From: Pararhodobacter sp.
Lineage (GTDB): Bacteria > Pseudomonadota > Alphaproteobacteria > Rhodobacterales > Rhodobacteraceae
Assembly (NCBI GenBank): GCA_020832545.1
Contig: JAFIEK010000028.1
Span: forward strand, 1-52,015
DNA length: 52,015 bases
Direction of reading: 5' to 3'
The notes below the pieces were generated by a model. It saw only the letters and a program-made list of their open reading frames with translations, did no database searches and was not told the origin of the DNA. Both the position numbers and the translations under genes were made by a program. Shown here piece after piece: positions 43,007-50,650 of the stretch (position 1 is its first letter; each line of letters opens with the position of its first letter).

Positions 43007-44122
43007 CTAGTCAGCCTGCACCCCGGTTCCCGGGTAGCCTGTCACCACATCCCAGACCAGCACCTGCGCCCAATCCACAAGCGCGGGCGAGGCCACGCCC
43101 CCCTCGGGGCCCGGCAGTCCGCGCGGGTCGCGGGCGTAGATCACGGCGTAATGGGTCAGCGCCACCAGCCAGGCACCCAGTGGCGCGGCATGGATGTCAT
43201 CGCTGAACAACTGGCGGATGTCGCTCAGCCCTTCCGGTGCCTGTCCGCCATCAATTGCGTCGTAAACTGCCGCCATGACCAGTGTGGCGGGAATCATGCG
43301 CATCTGGGGGGCGCCGTCCGGGCGGTTGGCATTGACATGGGCCATGATCGCTTCCCAACCGGCGAACTCCCGGTCCAGCCGGTCGCGCCAGGGCAGGTCG
43401 CGGTCGGGATCGGCATGGGTATCATGGCCCGGCCCGGTGTCCAGCGTCACCCAGCTTGCATAAAGCAGCACCTCTGCCCCCTGTCCGCCTGCACCGTTTT
43501 CCCAGCCATGACGCGCCCAGCGCAGGGCCTCGTCATCCGAATTGTGCCAGGGTCGCGTGCCCGACAACGCAACCCGCTCGGTCTGAACCATAACGTCGAA
43601 ATCGGCGATATCAGCGCGGGCATCGGGGGGGTTGGTGCGGTGTTCCCAGCGCCAGTCCATTGGCGAGCCGGGAATGGTGGAGAGCGCGACACTGCCCACA
43701 GGCCCGCCTGCTGCCCGCACCAGCCGGGGCAGCTCTTCGCGCATCGCATCAGTCAGGCTATGCCCCGACAGAATGATGCGCCGATCCAGCGGTTGCGCCC
43801 CGACCGGGGCGACAGGCGGAACCGATGCCACGGGCGATGACGTCTGCGCGTCGGCTTCAGTGGCCGGATCTGTGGTCGTTTCCGGGGCCAGCTCGTCAAC
43901 AGATGCTTGCGTGCTGAGGGCATTGGCGACCCGTGCCTCCGGTTCTGCGGCAACGATCTCATCGCGATTCTGTGCCGCCTCATCCGCCGCGTGCGTTTCC
44001 TGCACAGACGCGCCCTGGTTCAAGCCAATGCGCGCGCTCACCCCTTCAGGTCCGCTGACCCAGGACGCCAGCCCTCCCAGCACCAACAGGGCAGCTATCA
44101 GGAAAATCACCGTTCGCATCAT
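43007..44122 (-). CDS. Membrane-anchored SGNH-hydrolase-like protein
   Basis: 371 residues. An N-terminal transmembrane helix (about 4-24) is followed by a disordered Ala/Thr/Glu/Asp-rich linker (to about 110) and a globular domain. Two elements fit SGNH/GDSL-fold hydrolases: ILSGHSLTDAMREELPRL places a serine in the block I position, and FSDDIHAAPLGAWLVALTHY supplies an Asp-x-x-His pair in the block V position, followed by YAVIYARDPRGLPG. It is not a formal family match and the substrate is unknown. AGGAG lies 5 bases before ATG 44122, with a second ATG directly after it. Divergent from a nitroreductase gene. Confidence 0.72.
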   Translation of the reverse strand: MMRTVIFLIAALLVLGGLASWVSGPEGVSARIGLNQGASVQETHAADEAAQNRDEIVAAEPEARVANALSTQASVDELAPETTTDPATEADAQTSSPVASVPPVAPVGAQPLDRRIILSGHSLTDAMREELPRLVRAAGGPVGSVALSTIPGSPMDWRWEHRTNPPDARADIADFDVMVQTERVALSGTRPWHNSDDEALRWARHGWENGAGGQGAEVLLYASWVTLDTGPGHDTHADPDRDLPWRDRLDREFAGWEAIMAHVNANRPDGAPQMRMIPATLVMAAVYDAIDGGQAPEGLSDIRQLFSDDIHAAPLGAWLVALTHYAVIYARDPRGLPGPEGGVASPALVDWAQVLVWDVVTGYPGTGVQAD

Positions 44123-44246
44123 ATCTCTCCTGTCTTCACCTTCACTCGGGTTTAACGCCAATCGCATCCCACCGCCAATCATTCGTCGGCGGGCAGGCAT
44201 TGCCGTGCCAATGTCGCTCGGCTAAGCCAGTCGAAAGGAGGCCTGC

Positions 44247-44912
44247 ATGCTTGATTTCGACACCACACTCCGCGCGCGCCGGTCGGTGCGGGGGTTTCTG
44301 CCTCAGCCGCTGGACCGCGCGCTGATCGAAGAGGTCTTTGCCCTCGCCGCTCTCGCCCCTTCGAACTGCAATGTCCAGCCCTGGCAGACCCATGTGGTAT
44401 CGGGTGCGGCATTGCGCACGCTGGGACAGGCGTTGACCGAGGCCGCACAACGGGGTCAGCCGCCCGCGCCGGATGTACCAATGATTAACCGCTATCACGG
44501 CCCGTTCCGCACCCGTCAGATTGATGCGGCGAAGGCGCTTTATGGCGCGATGGGAATTGAGCGCGACGATCATGGCGGGCGAGCCGATGCCTTTTTGCGC
44601 AACCTAGATGCCTTCGGTGCGCCGCATGCCGCCTTTCTGTTTCTGCCTGAGGGGTTCGACCTGCGCGAGGCCGCCGATCTGGGCGGCTATGCCCAAAGCT
44701 TGATGCTGGCCATGGCCAGCCGCCAGATCGCCAGCTGCGCGCAGGGTGCGCTGTCACTTTACCCTGCTGTCGTGCGCGACCGGCTACGTATCGCGCCGGG
44801 GCCGAGGCTGATCATGGGCATCGCCTTTGGCCGCGAAGACCCGAACCATCCCGCCAACGCCGCGCGCACCGACCGTGCGGCCTTGTCTGACATGGTGTCC
44901 TTCCACGATTAA
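44247..44912 (+). CDS. Nitroreductase-family flavoprotein
   Basis: 221 residues. FMN-binding N-terminus LRARRSVRGFLPQPLDRALI and APSNCNVQPWQTHVVSG, with the C-terminal IMGIAFGREDPNHPANAART, all typical of NAD(P)H-dependent FMN nitroreductases. Substrate unknown; such enzymes reduce quinones, nitro-compounds or flavin-like substrates. AAAGGAGG lies 5 bases before ATG 44247. It stands alone, convergent with allA. Confidence 0.93.
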   Translation: MLDFDTTLRARRSVRGFLPQPLDRALIEEVFALAALAPSNCNVQPWQTHVVSGAALRTLGQALTEAAQRGQPPAPDVPMINRYHGPFRTRQIDAAKALYGAMGIERDDHGGRADAFLRNLDAFGAPHAAFLFLPEGFDLREAADLGGYAQSLMLAMASRQIASCAQGALSLYPAVVRDRLRIAPGPRLIMGIAFGREDPNHPANAARTDRAALSDMVSFHD

Positions 44913-44949
44913 GCCGCAGGTGCCCGTGTCTGGCGCGATCTGCGTGATT

Positions 44950-45444
44950 TCAGCCGCGCTCAACCAGCCACGGGCTGACAAACCAGTGTTCCTCAAGGTT
45001 TGCACTGGTGCCGATCCGGTCAACCACCGCAAAAAGGCCGGGCTCCGCAAGCGGGGTAAGCACACCGTGCCAGGTGCCGCGGTGCAGGTTGATGCCTTGT
45101 GCGCCATTGGTCAGAAAGGCCCGCGGCGTGACCTCGGGGCTTTGCGCGACGATGACCAGAAAAGGGTTCTCAGTCATGGGAAGGAACGCTTGCGAACCCT
45201 CGGGGTGGCGCTCGATCATGTCCAGCCGATAGGGCAGCGCGCGGGGCCAGGCGTGGAAAACCGAAATCCCGACCCGGCCCGGGGGCGTGGTGTCAGCGCC
45301 GAAATCAAGCCGTGCGCGGTCATGAAAGCGACCACAGAGGCCTTGGTTGATCAGCCTGTCAGGGGCGCCCGAGGCCTCAAGAACCTCGCCGAAGGGGGCA
45401 AAGGCGGCGGCGCTCAGGGGTTCGGTGCGTAGGATGCGGGTCAT
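44950..45444 (-). CDS. allA: Ureidoglycolate lyase
   Basis: Splits (S)-ureidoglycolate into glyoxylate and urea, the last step of ureide breakdown. 164 residues, normal for AllA. Segments: PFGEVLEASGAP, SVFHAWPRALPYRLDMIERH, PMTENPFLVIVAQS and NLHRGTWHGVLTPL. Start at 45444 (MTRILRTEPL); further in-frame sequence upstream runs into allE. It lies 34 bp downstream of allE and is the last gene of the allE-allA run started by the PuuE-UraD gene. Confidence 0.93.
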   Translation of the reverse strand: MTRILRTEPLSAAAFAPFGEVLEASGAPDRLINQGLCGRFHDRARLDFGADTTPPGRVGISVFHAWPRALPYRLDMIERHPEGSQAFLPMTENPFLVIVAQSPEVTPRAFLTNGAQGINLHRGTWHGVLTPLAEPGLFAVVDRIGTSANLEEHWFVSPWLVERG

Positions 45445-45478
45445 CTTGGGCTTTGCGGATCGTCGGTGGGGTGGTTCG

Positions 45479-46321
45479 TCAGTTGGACGCGGGGCCGGGC
45501 CATGGGCTGCGCAAGCGGGCGTGGCGGTTGACGTCTTTGTAGAGCAGATAGCGGAACGGGCCCGGCCCGGCGGCGTAGCAGGCCTGCGGGCAATAGGCAC
45601 GCAGCCAGAGGAAATCACCGGCCTCCACCTCTACCCAGTCGCGGTTGAGCTTGTAGACGGCCTTGCCTTCCAGCACATAAAGCCCGTGTTCCATGACATG
45701 CGTTTCTTCGAACGGGATCACGCCGCCGGGTTGGAAGGTGACGATGTTCACATGCATGTCGTGGCGCAGATCGCCCGGGTCAACAAACCGCGTAGTCGCC
45801 CAGCGCCCTTCGGTATCGGGCATCGCGATCGGCGCGATGTCGCCCTCATTGGTGACAAAGGCCTCGGGCGGCGCGATCCCGGGTGCGGGTTCCCAGATCT
45901 TGCGATACCAATGAAAGCGTGCGGGATCGCGCCCCTCGGCCAGCAGAGTCCAGCGCGCACCGGGGGGGATATAGGCGTATCCGCCCGCGTCCAGATCAAA
46001 GGCGCGGCCATCGATGGTCAGTGTCAGTGCGCCACCGGTGACAAACAGCACATGCTGCGCGCCGGTTTCAGGGTCAGGCGCGTCCGAGCCGCCGCCGGGC
46101 TGCACCTCCGTCACATACTGGCTGAAGGTCTCGGCAAAACCTGACAGCGGGCGCGCGATCATCCACAGGCGGGTCTTGCGCCAACCCGGAAGAAAGCTGG
46201 TGACGATATCCGTGAAGCAGCCGCGCGGGATGACGGCATAGGCATCCGTTAAAACCGCACGCTGGGTCATCAGCGCGGTCTGCGGCGGCAACCCGCCCGG
46301 AGGAGAGTAATAGGCGCTCAT
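45479..46321 (-). CDS. allE: (S)-ureidoglycine aminohydrolase
   Basis: Hydrolyses (S)-ureidoglycine to (S)-ureidoglycolate and ammonia. 280 residues with two cupin domains. The N-terminal half has QHVLFVTGGALTLTIDGRAF; the C-terminal half carries the Mn-binding residues in PFEETHVMEHGLYVLEGKAV (Glu, His, Glu/His pattern). It starts MSAYYSPPGGLPPQTALMTQ, a family hallmark. The start at 46321 overlaps the end of the PuuE-UraD gene (46318), which suggests coupling. Its product is the AllA substrate. Confidence 0.95.
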   Translation of the reverse strand: MSAYYSPPGGLPPQTALMTQRAVLTDAYAVIPRGCFTDIVTSFLPGWRKTRLWMIARPLSGFAETFSQYVTEVQPGGGSDAPDPETGAQHVLFVTGGALTLTIDGRAFDLDAGGYAYIPPGARWTLLAEGRDPARFHWYRKIWEPAPGIAPPEAFVTNEGDIAPIAMPDTEGRWATTRFVDPGDLRHDMHVNIVTFQPGGVIPFEETHVMEHGLYVLEGKAVYKLNRDWVEVEAGDFLWLRAYCPQACYAAGPGPFRYLLYKDVNRHARLRSPWPGPASN

Positions 46322-47730
46322 GGCAACATGTCCTTCAAGCGCAGCGCCGCGATGCGTTCAACCTGGGCGCAGGCGGTGGTGAATTCGGTATCGGTGTCAT
46401 TGGCAAGCCGCTCATGAAACGCAGCAAGGATTGTGGCTTTGGTATTGTCGCGCACGGCGATGATGAAGGGAAAGCCGTGCTTTTGAACATACGCGGCATT
46501 GAGCGTCTCAAAGCTGGTACGTTCCTCATCGGTCAGGGCATCAAGGCCGACCGACGCCTGCTCGGTGCTGGACTCGGCGGTCAGCCGCCGCGCCTGCGCC
46601 AGCTTGCCCGCCAGATCAGGATGCGCGCGCAGGACGCCCAGCCGTTCATCGGGTCTGGCGGAACGGAACATTCGCGCCAGCGCGTTGTGCAGACCGATTG
46701 CACTGTCATGGGCGGGGCCAAGCTCCAGCGCGAAGGCGCGTTCCGCGATCCAGGGGGAATGTTCGAACACGCCGCCGAAGTGGGTGATGAAGGCCGCACG
46801 GTCCATCTGACTGGGGCGTTCAATGCGCCGGTGGGGGTGGTGGGCGGCCCAATGGGCGGCAATCTCTCCTCTTGTGGCAAACCATGCCCCACCTTTAGCT
46901 GCGACATGGTCCAGAAAGCGGATCAGCCCCGCCACCTTGCCGGGCCGCCCGATCAACCGGCAATGAAGGCCAACCGAGAACATGCGCCCCCCTTCGGCAT
47001 GCAGCGTGTCAAAACTGTCTATCAGATACTGGCCGAAATCCTGCCCTGTCACCCAGCCCGGCGCGGTGGCAAAGCGCATGTCGTTGGCTTCAAGCGTGTA
47101 AGGGATCACCAGCTGGTCGCGCGCGCCTGCCTCCATCCAATAGGGCAGATCGTCATCATAGGTGTCTGAAATCCAGTCAAATGCCCCAGTCTCTGCCGTC
47201 AGGCGCACGGTGTTCAGCGAGCACCGCCCAGTATACCAGCCACGCGGCGGGGTGCCCACCACCTCGGTGTGCAGGCGAATGGCTTCCTTGATCTGGGCGC
47301 GTTCCTCGGCTTCGGGCATGTCGCGGTGCTCAACCCATTTAAGCCCGTGTGAGGCAATCTCCCACCCGGCCTCTTTCATCGCCGCCACCTGCTCGGGGTT
47401 GCGGGCCAGCGCGGTGGCCACGCCAAAGATCGTCAGCGGCAGGGCACGGCTGGCAAACAGCCGGTGCAGCCGCCAGAAGCCGGCCCGCGCGCCGTAGTCA
47501 TAGATGGATTCCATGTTCCAGTGCCGCTGCCCGGGCCAGGGCTGCGCACCCGCGATATCAGAGAGGAAGGCCTCGGACTGGGCATCGCCGTGCAGCAGGC
47601 AGTTCTCACCCCCCTCCTCATAGTTCAGGACAAGGCTGATTGCCACGCGTGCGCCGCCGGGCCAGTGAGCCGCAGGGGGCGTTGCGCCGTGGCCGGTGAA
47701 ATCGCGCGGGTAACGGGGAGGGTGGGTCAC
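46318..47730 (-). CDS. Fused allantoinase (PuuE type) and OHCU decarboxylase
   Basis: 470 residues. The N-terminal two thirds (to about 310) are a polysaccharide-deacetylase-fold allantoinase: VLNYEEGGENCLLHGD, IFGVATALARNPEQ, EIASHGLKWVEH. The C-terminal third (about 320-470) is a UraD-type decarboxylase: FITHFGGVFEHSPWIAERAF, LRAHPDLAGKLAQ, and NAAYVQKHGFPFIIAVRDNT. The two activities catalyse successive steps: OHCU to (S)-allantoin, then allantoin to allantoate. The preferred start is GTG 47730 (VTHPPRYPRD), the conserved beginning; an ATG at 47799 adds unrelated residues. No strong ribosome-binding site. Divergent from uraH. Confidence 0.94.
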   Translation of the reverse strand: MTHPPRYPRDFTGHGATPPAAHWPGGARVAISLVLNYEEGGENCLLHGDAQSEAFLSDIAGAQPWPGQRHWNMESIYDYGARAGFWRLHRLFASRALPLTIFGVATALARNPEQVAAMKEAGWEIASHGLKWVEHRDMPEAEERAQIKEAIRLHTEVVGTPPRGWYTGRCSLNTVRLTAETGAFDWISDTYDDDLPYWMEAGARDQLVIPYTLEANDMRFATAPGWVTGQDFGQYLIDSFDTLHAEGGRMFSVGLHCRLIGRPGKVAGLIRFLDHVAAKGGAWFATRGEIAAHWAAHHPHRRIERPSQMDRAAFITHFGGVFEHSPWIAERAFALELGPAHDSAIGLHNALARMFRSARPDERLGVLRAHPDLAGKLAQARRLTAESSTEQASVGLDALTDEERTSFETLNAAYVQKHGFPFIIAVRDNTKATILAAFHERLANDTDTEFTTACAQVERIAALRLKDMLP

Positions 47731-47802
47731 GTCAGGGCCTGTCGATAAATTTGACCCGGGCACACCGGGCGCTTTCACGTTAAACCATAGAACAGGCAAT
47801 GT

Positions 47803-47823
47803 TTTTCAATTTTTCGCTGAAAG
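47803..47823. promoter_or_regulatory. Candidate operator, site 1 (TTTTCA-N9-TGAAAG)
   Basis: Interrupted palindrome in the divergent puuE-uraD/uraH intergenic region, about 73 bp from one start and 92 bp from the other. Identical half-sites and spacing recur in the lysR/puuD region at 50554-50574, supporting common control by the cluster's LysR-type protein. Confidence 0.55.
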
Positions 47824-47914
47824 ACCTTTCCTGCTGCGCCGGGCTGGCTTTACACCGCCAGTCAGGCACAATGTCCTGAGATAACACGGCGTGAACCAAA
47901 ACGGAGAGACGCGG

Positions 47915-48271
47915 ATGCCCGGATATCTGACCACCCATGTTCTGGACACCGCGCGCGGCTGCCCTGCGGCGGGGTTGCGGATTACATTGCACCGCCTTGA
48001 TGGCGCCGATCGGTCGCAACTGGCCGAAACCGTCACCAATGACGACGGACGCACCGACAGCCCGATCCTGCCACAGGCGCAGTTTGCGCCGGGGCAGTAT
48101 GAACTGGTGTTCCACGCAGGCGACTATCTGCGCGCCACCGGGCAGGCCGGGGCCGAGCCGCTGTTCCTTGATCAGGTGCCGATCCGCTTTGGCATGAGCG
48201 ACGCCACGGCGCACTACCACGTGCCGCTTTTGTTGTCGCCCTACGGCTATTCCACCTATCGCGGCAGCTGA
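47915..48271 (+). CDS. uraH: 5-hydroxyisourate hydrolase (transthyretin-like)
   Basis: Hydrolyses 5-hydroxyisourate, the PuuD product, to OHCU. 118 residues, the usual size. It begins [20 protein letters not shown] and ends with the signature [18 protein letters not shown], which includes the family's C-terminal Tyr-Arg-Gly-Ser. GGAG lies 8 bases before ATG 47915. Its product is the substrate of the UraD domain encoded by the divergent gene. A glycosyltransferase gene follows in the same direction. Confidence 0.96.
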   Translation: MPGYLTTHVLDTARGCPAAGLRITLHRLDGADRSQLAETVTNDDGRTDSPILPQAQFAPGQYELVFHAGDYLRATGQAGAEPLFLDQVPIRFGMSDATAHYHVPLLLSPYGYSTYRGS

Positions 48272-48345
48272 CCCCGCAAGCCGTTGCGCAAGGTACCCGG
48301 CTAAGCTAGGTTTGAGCCGCCGGAACACAGCGCGAGAGGTGAGAC

Positions 48346-49623
48346 ATGTCAGCGACCTACAGGGCCGGGACTGTCGCGCAAGCCGTTGTGACCGCGCCGG
48401 ATTTCAAAGACCGGATCGCAGCGCATTACCGCCTTGCCCAGAATGAGGCCTTGCGCATCGCCTTTCACGCCGGTCCGGGCGATGCGGCGGGCAGCTTTGA
48501 CCACTGGATGACCGGCGAACATGATCCGCGCGTTCCGCTCATGGCCTATTCCACGCAGTTTTATACCCTCATTGATCGCATCGATGCTGACGCGACGATC
48601 GTGACCGAGCCGCCGCACCAGCCTGAGCATTCGCACCCCCGGTTCCAGTTCGCCCCCATCGCCCGCGACCGCACGAAACGCAGGCTTGGCTGGCATCTGG
48701 AGCACAACCTTTACGCGCGCAGGTTTGTCGCCGAAATGCGGCGCATCAGGCCACATGTCGTGGTGATGGGCATAGACTTTCCGTTCTGGGCCTATACCGC
48801 CCTGCCCCGCGATACCGCGGTGATCATCTCCATACACAACACCTTCTGGCCAATGGGGCGGCGGAGCAAGGACGCCAGATCGCGGCTGAAACTGGCCTTG
48901 GCGGGCCGCGGGTTGCGGCGGATGACGTCGGCGGTCTGCACCTCGCCGGAATGTGCGCGCCAACTGGCGGCGCTGACCGGGCGGCAAGCGGGGCAAGACG
49001 CCGGGTTCTTCGTGGAAATGCCCCAGCTTCCTGACACCCGCCTGCCCCCTGTGCGCCTGCGTGAGGCGGCGAAAAACATGCTGTTCTTAGGCCGGATCGA
49101 GGCCAATAAGGGCGTTTTCGATCTGCTCGCAGCCTTCTGCAACATTGCCGGGCGTCATTCGGACATTAACCTGACCTTCGCCGGAACAGGCAGCGCTGGT
49201 CCGGCCCTGCAGGAAGCCATTGCCGCCACGCCCCATGCCGGGCGCATCCAGTTCCCTGGCCAGCTCTCTGCCGATGGGGTTCTGACGGCATTGCAGGCGG
49301 CTGATCTGCTGATCTGCCCCACCCGTAGCAGCTTTAACGAGGGGTTGGCGCTGGTCGTGCTGGACGCGGCGGCGGCGGGCGTTCCGTCGCTCGCAAGTTC
49401 TGTGGTTCCCGCCCAGGAGCTGGTGCCAGACGCCTGCGCAGTCTTCCCCGCTGATGATACAGACGCGCTGCAAAAGACCCTGGATCACCTTGTCAGCGAT
49501 CACACCGCCTATCAGGCCCTCGTCACAGGCACTGCCCCTGCGCGGGCACAGGTGCTGGACCGGACGCATTCCTGGGGGTCACAACTGGCACGCGCCATGC
49601 TGTGGCCCGGTCAGACCTCATAG
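48346..49623 (+). CDS. Family 4-type glycosyltransferase
   Basis: 425 residues with the GT-B fold. The C-terminal half has NMLFLGRIEANKGVFDLLAA, the donor-site region TFAGTGSAGPALQEA, and ICPTRSSFNEGLALVVLDAA with the E-x7-E-like acidic pattern (Asn-Glu-Gly-Leu-Ala). The N-terminal half shows the acceptor domain, with VVVMGIDFPFWAYTALP. No signal peptide; cytoplasmic. Donor and acceptor unknown. Good ribosome-binding site (GAGAGGTGAG). It sits 74 bp after uraH and ends overlapping the stop of the convergent lysR, so it is physically inside the urate cluster without an evident role in it. Confidence 0.87.
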   Translation: MSATYRAGTVAQAVVTAPDFKDRIAAHYRLAQNEALRIAFHAGPGDAAGSFDHWMTGEHDPRVPLMAYSTQFYTLIDRIDADATIVTEPPHQPEHSHPRFQFAPIARDRTKRRLGWHLEHNLYARRFVAEMRRIRPHVVVMGIDFPFWAYTALPRDTAVIISIHNTFWPMGRRSKDARSRLKLALAGRGLRRMTSAVCTSPECARQLAALTGRQAGQDAGFFVEMPQLPDTRLPPVRLREAAKNMLFLGRIEANKGVFDLLAAFCNIAGRHSDINLTFAGTGSAGPALQEAIAATPHAGRIQFPGQLSADGVLTALQAADLLICPTRSSFNEGLALVVLDAAAAGVPSLASSVVPAQELVPDACAVFPADDTDALQKTLDHLVSDHTAYQALVTGTAPARAQVLDRTHSWGSQLARAMLWPGQTS

Positions 49624-50538
49624 CCCCCGCGTCAAAGTCTCCAGCGCGGCCTTGCAACGCGCGGCAATGAAATCGGAAAACAGCCGCACTTTGGGGTCGC
49701 GCAGCCGCCGATGCGGGGTCAGGATGCTCAGCGACACCGGCAAGGGCGGCGTGGCGGTCGCCACCGGCACCAAACGGCCCGCGCGCAGATGCTCGGCCAC
49801 CTCGAACACCGGCTTCAGAACAATTCCGTGCCCATCCAGCGCCCATTGCGTCAGCACATCGCCGTCGTCCGATTCGAATGGCCCTGAAATGTCGAACTTC
49901 TGCAAACCGGCGGGCGTTTTCAGTGTCCAGTTGAACTCCTTTGCCCCGGGGTAGCGCAGATTGAGACACGCATGCCCATCTCGCACCAGAGCCGCGCCAT
50001 CACCCGGCAACCCGCGCCGCGCAATATAGGCAGGCGCCGCGCAGATGACGCGCGGGGCCTCGGCAATGACGCGCATTTTCAGGCCACTGTCCTCTGGCCG
50101 TCCCAGATGCAGCGCCACATCCAGCCCCTCAGAGGTGACATCCAGAATGCGGTCTGACAACCGCAGGCGCAATTCGATCTGTGGATAGAGCGCTTTGAAA
50201 TTGGGCAGGTTGGGCGCAATGAACCGCCGCCCCACGCCCAGCGGCGCGCCCACAAACAGCACCCCGCGCGGATTCTGCGTGGCATCGGCCACTGCGGCTT
50301 CGGCGTCATCAATCGCCTGCAGGACCTTCAGCGCACCCTCATAAAAAATGCGCCCGTTCTCGGTGGGTTGCAGCGAGCGCGTGGTGCGGTTGAAAAGCCG
50401 CACGCCCAGATGCTTTTCCAGATCCGCCACGCGCCCCGAAGCCACGGCAGGCGATGTCCGCTGATCGCGCGCCGCCGCTGACATACTGCCCAATTCATAG
50501 ACGCGAACGAACATTTTCAGGTTATTGACATAGGACAT
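49618..50538 (-). CDS. LysR-family transcriptional regulator
   Basis: 306 residues. N-terminal winged HTH: NNLKMFVRVYELGSMSAAAR, AVASGRVADLEKHLGVRLFN and RTTRSLQPTENGRIFYEGAL. The C-terminal periplasmic-binding-like effector domain follows, with ISGPFESDDGDVLTQWALDG near its end. The LTTTR-style R-T-T-R-S-L is of the CrgA/DmlR type. Divergent from puuD with the candidate operator between. The last six bases overlap the convergent glycosyltransferase gene. Role as the urate/ureide regulator is inferred from position and from shared operator sites. Confidence 0.92.
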   Translation of the reverse strand: MSYVNNLKMFVRVYELGSMSAAARDQRTSPAVASGRVADLEKHLGVRLFNRTTRSLQPTENGRIFYEGALKVLQAIDDAEAAVADATQNPRGVLFVGAPLGVGRRFIAPNLPNFKALYPQIELRLRLSDRILDVTSEGLDVALHLGRPEDSGLKMRVIAEAPRVICAAPAYIARRGLPGDGAALVRDGHACLNLRYPGAKEFNWTLKTPAGLQKFDISGPFESDDGDVLTQWALDGHGIVLKPVFEVAEHLRAGRLVPVATATPPLPVSLSILTPHRRLRDPKVRLFSDFIAARCKAALETLTRGL

Positions 50539-50553
50539 GCCGCCCCCGCGTGA

Positions 50554-50574
50554 TTTTCAGGTCGAAATTGAAAG
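50554..50574. promoter_or_regulatory. Candidate operator, site 2 (TTTTCA-N9-TGAAAG)
   Basis: The same half-sites and spacing as at 47803-47823. It lies 15 bp before the lysR start and 76 bp before puuD, a position that fits autoregulation plus control of the divergent target. The nine spacer bases differ between the two sites. Confidence 0.55.
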
Positions 50575-50650
50575 TCCTCAGCGATTTGACGGATTAACAG
50601 AAAGGCCCGCGCCGGTATAGCCTGCGCCAAACCATCGGAGAGCAACTGGG

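Noticed and set aside
47780-48328. Minus-strand open frame across uraH
   Set aside because: UraH signatures at both ends of the plus-strand gene make this a shadow.
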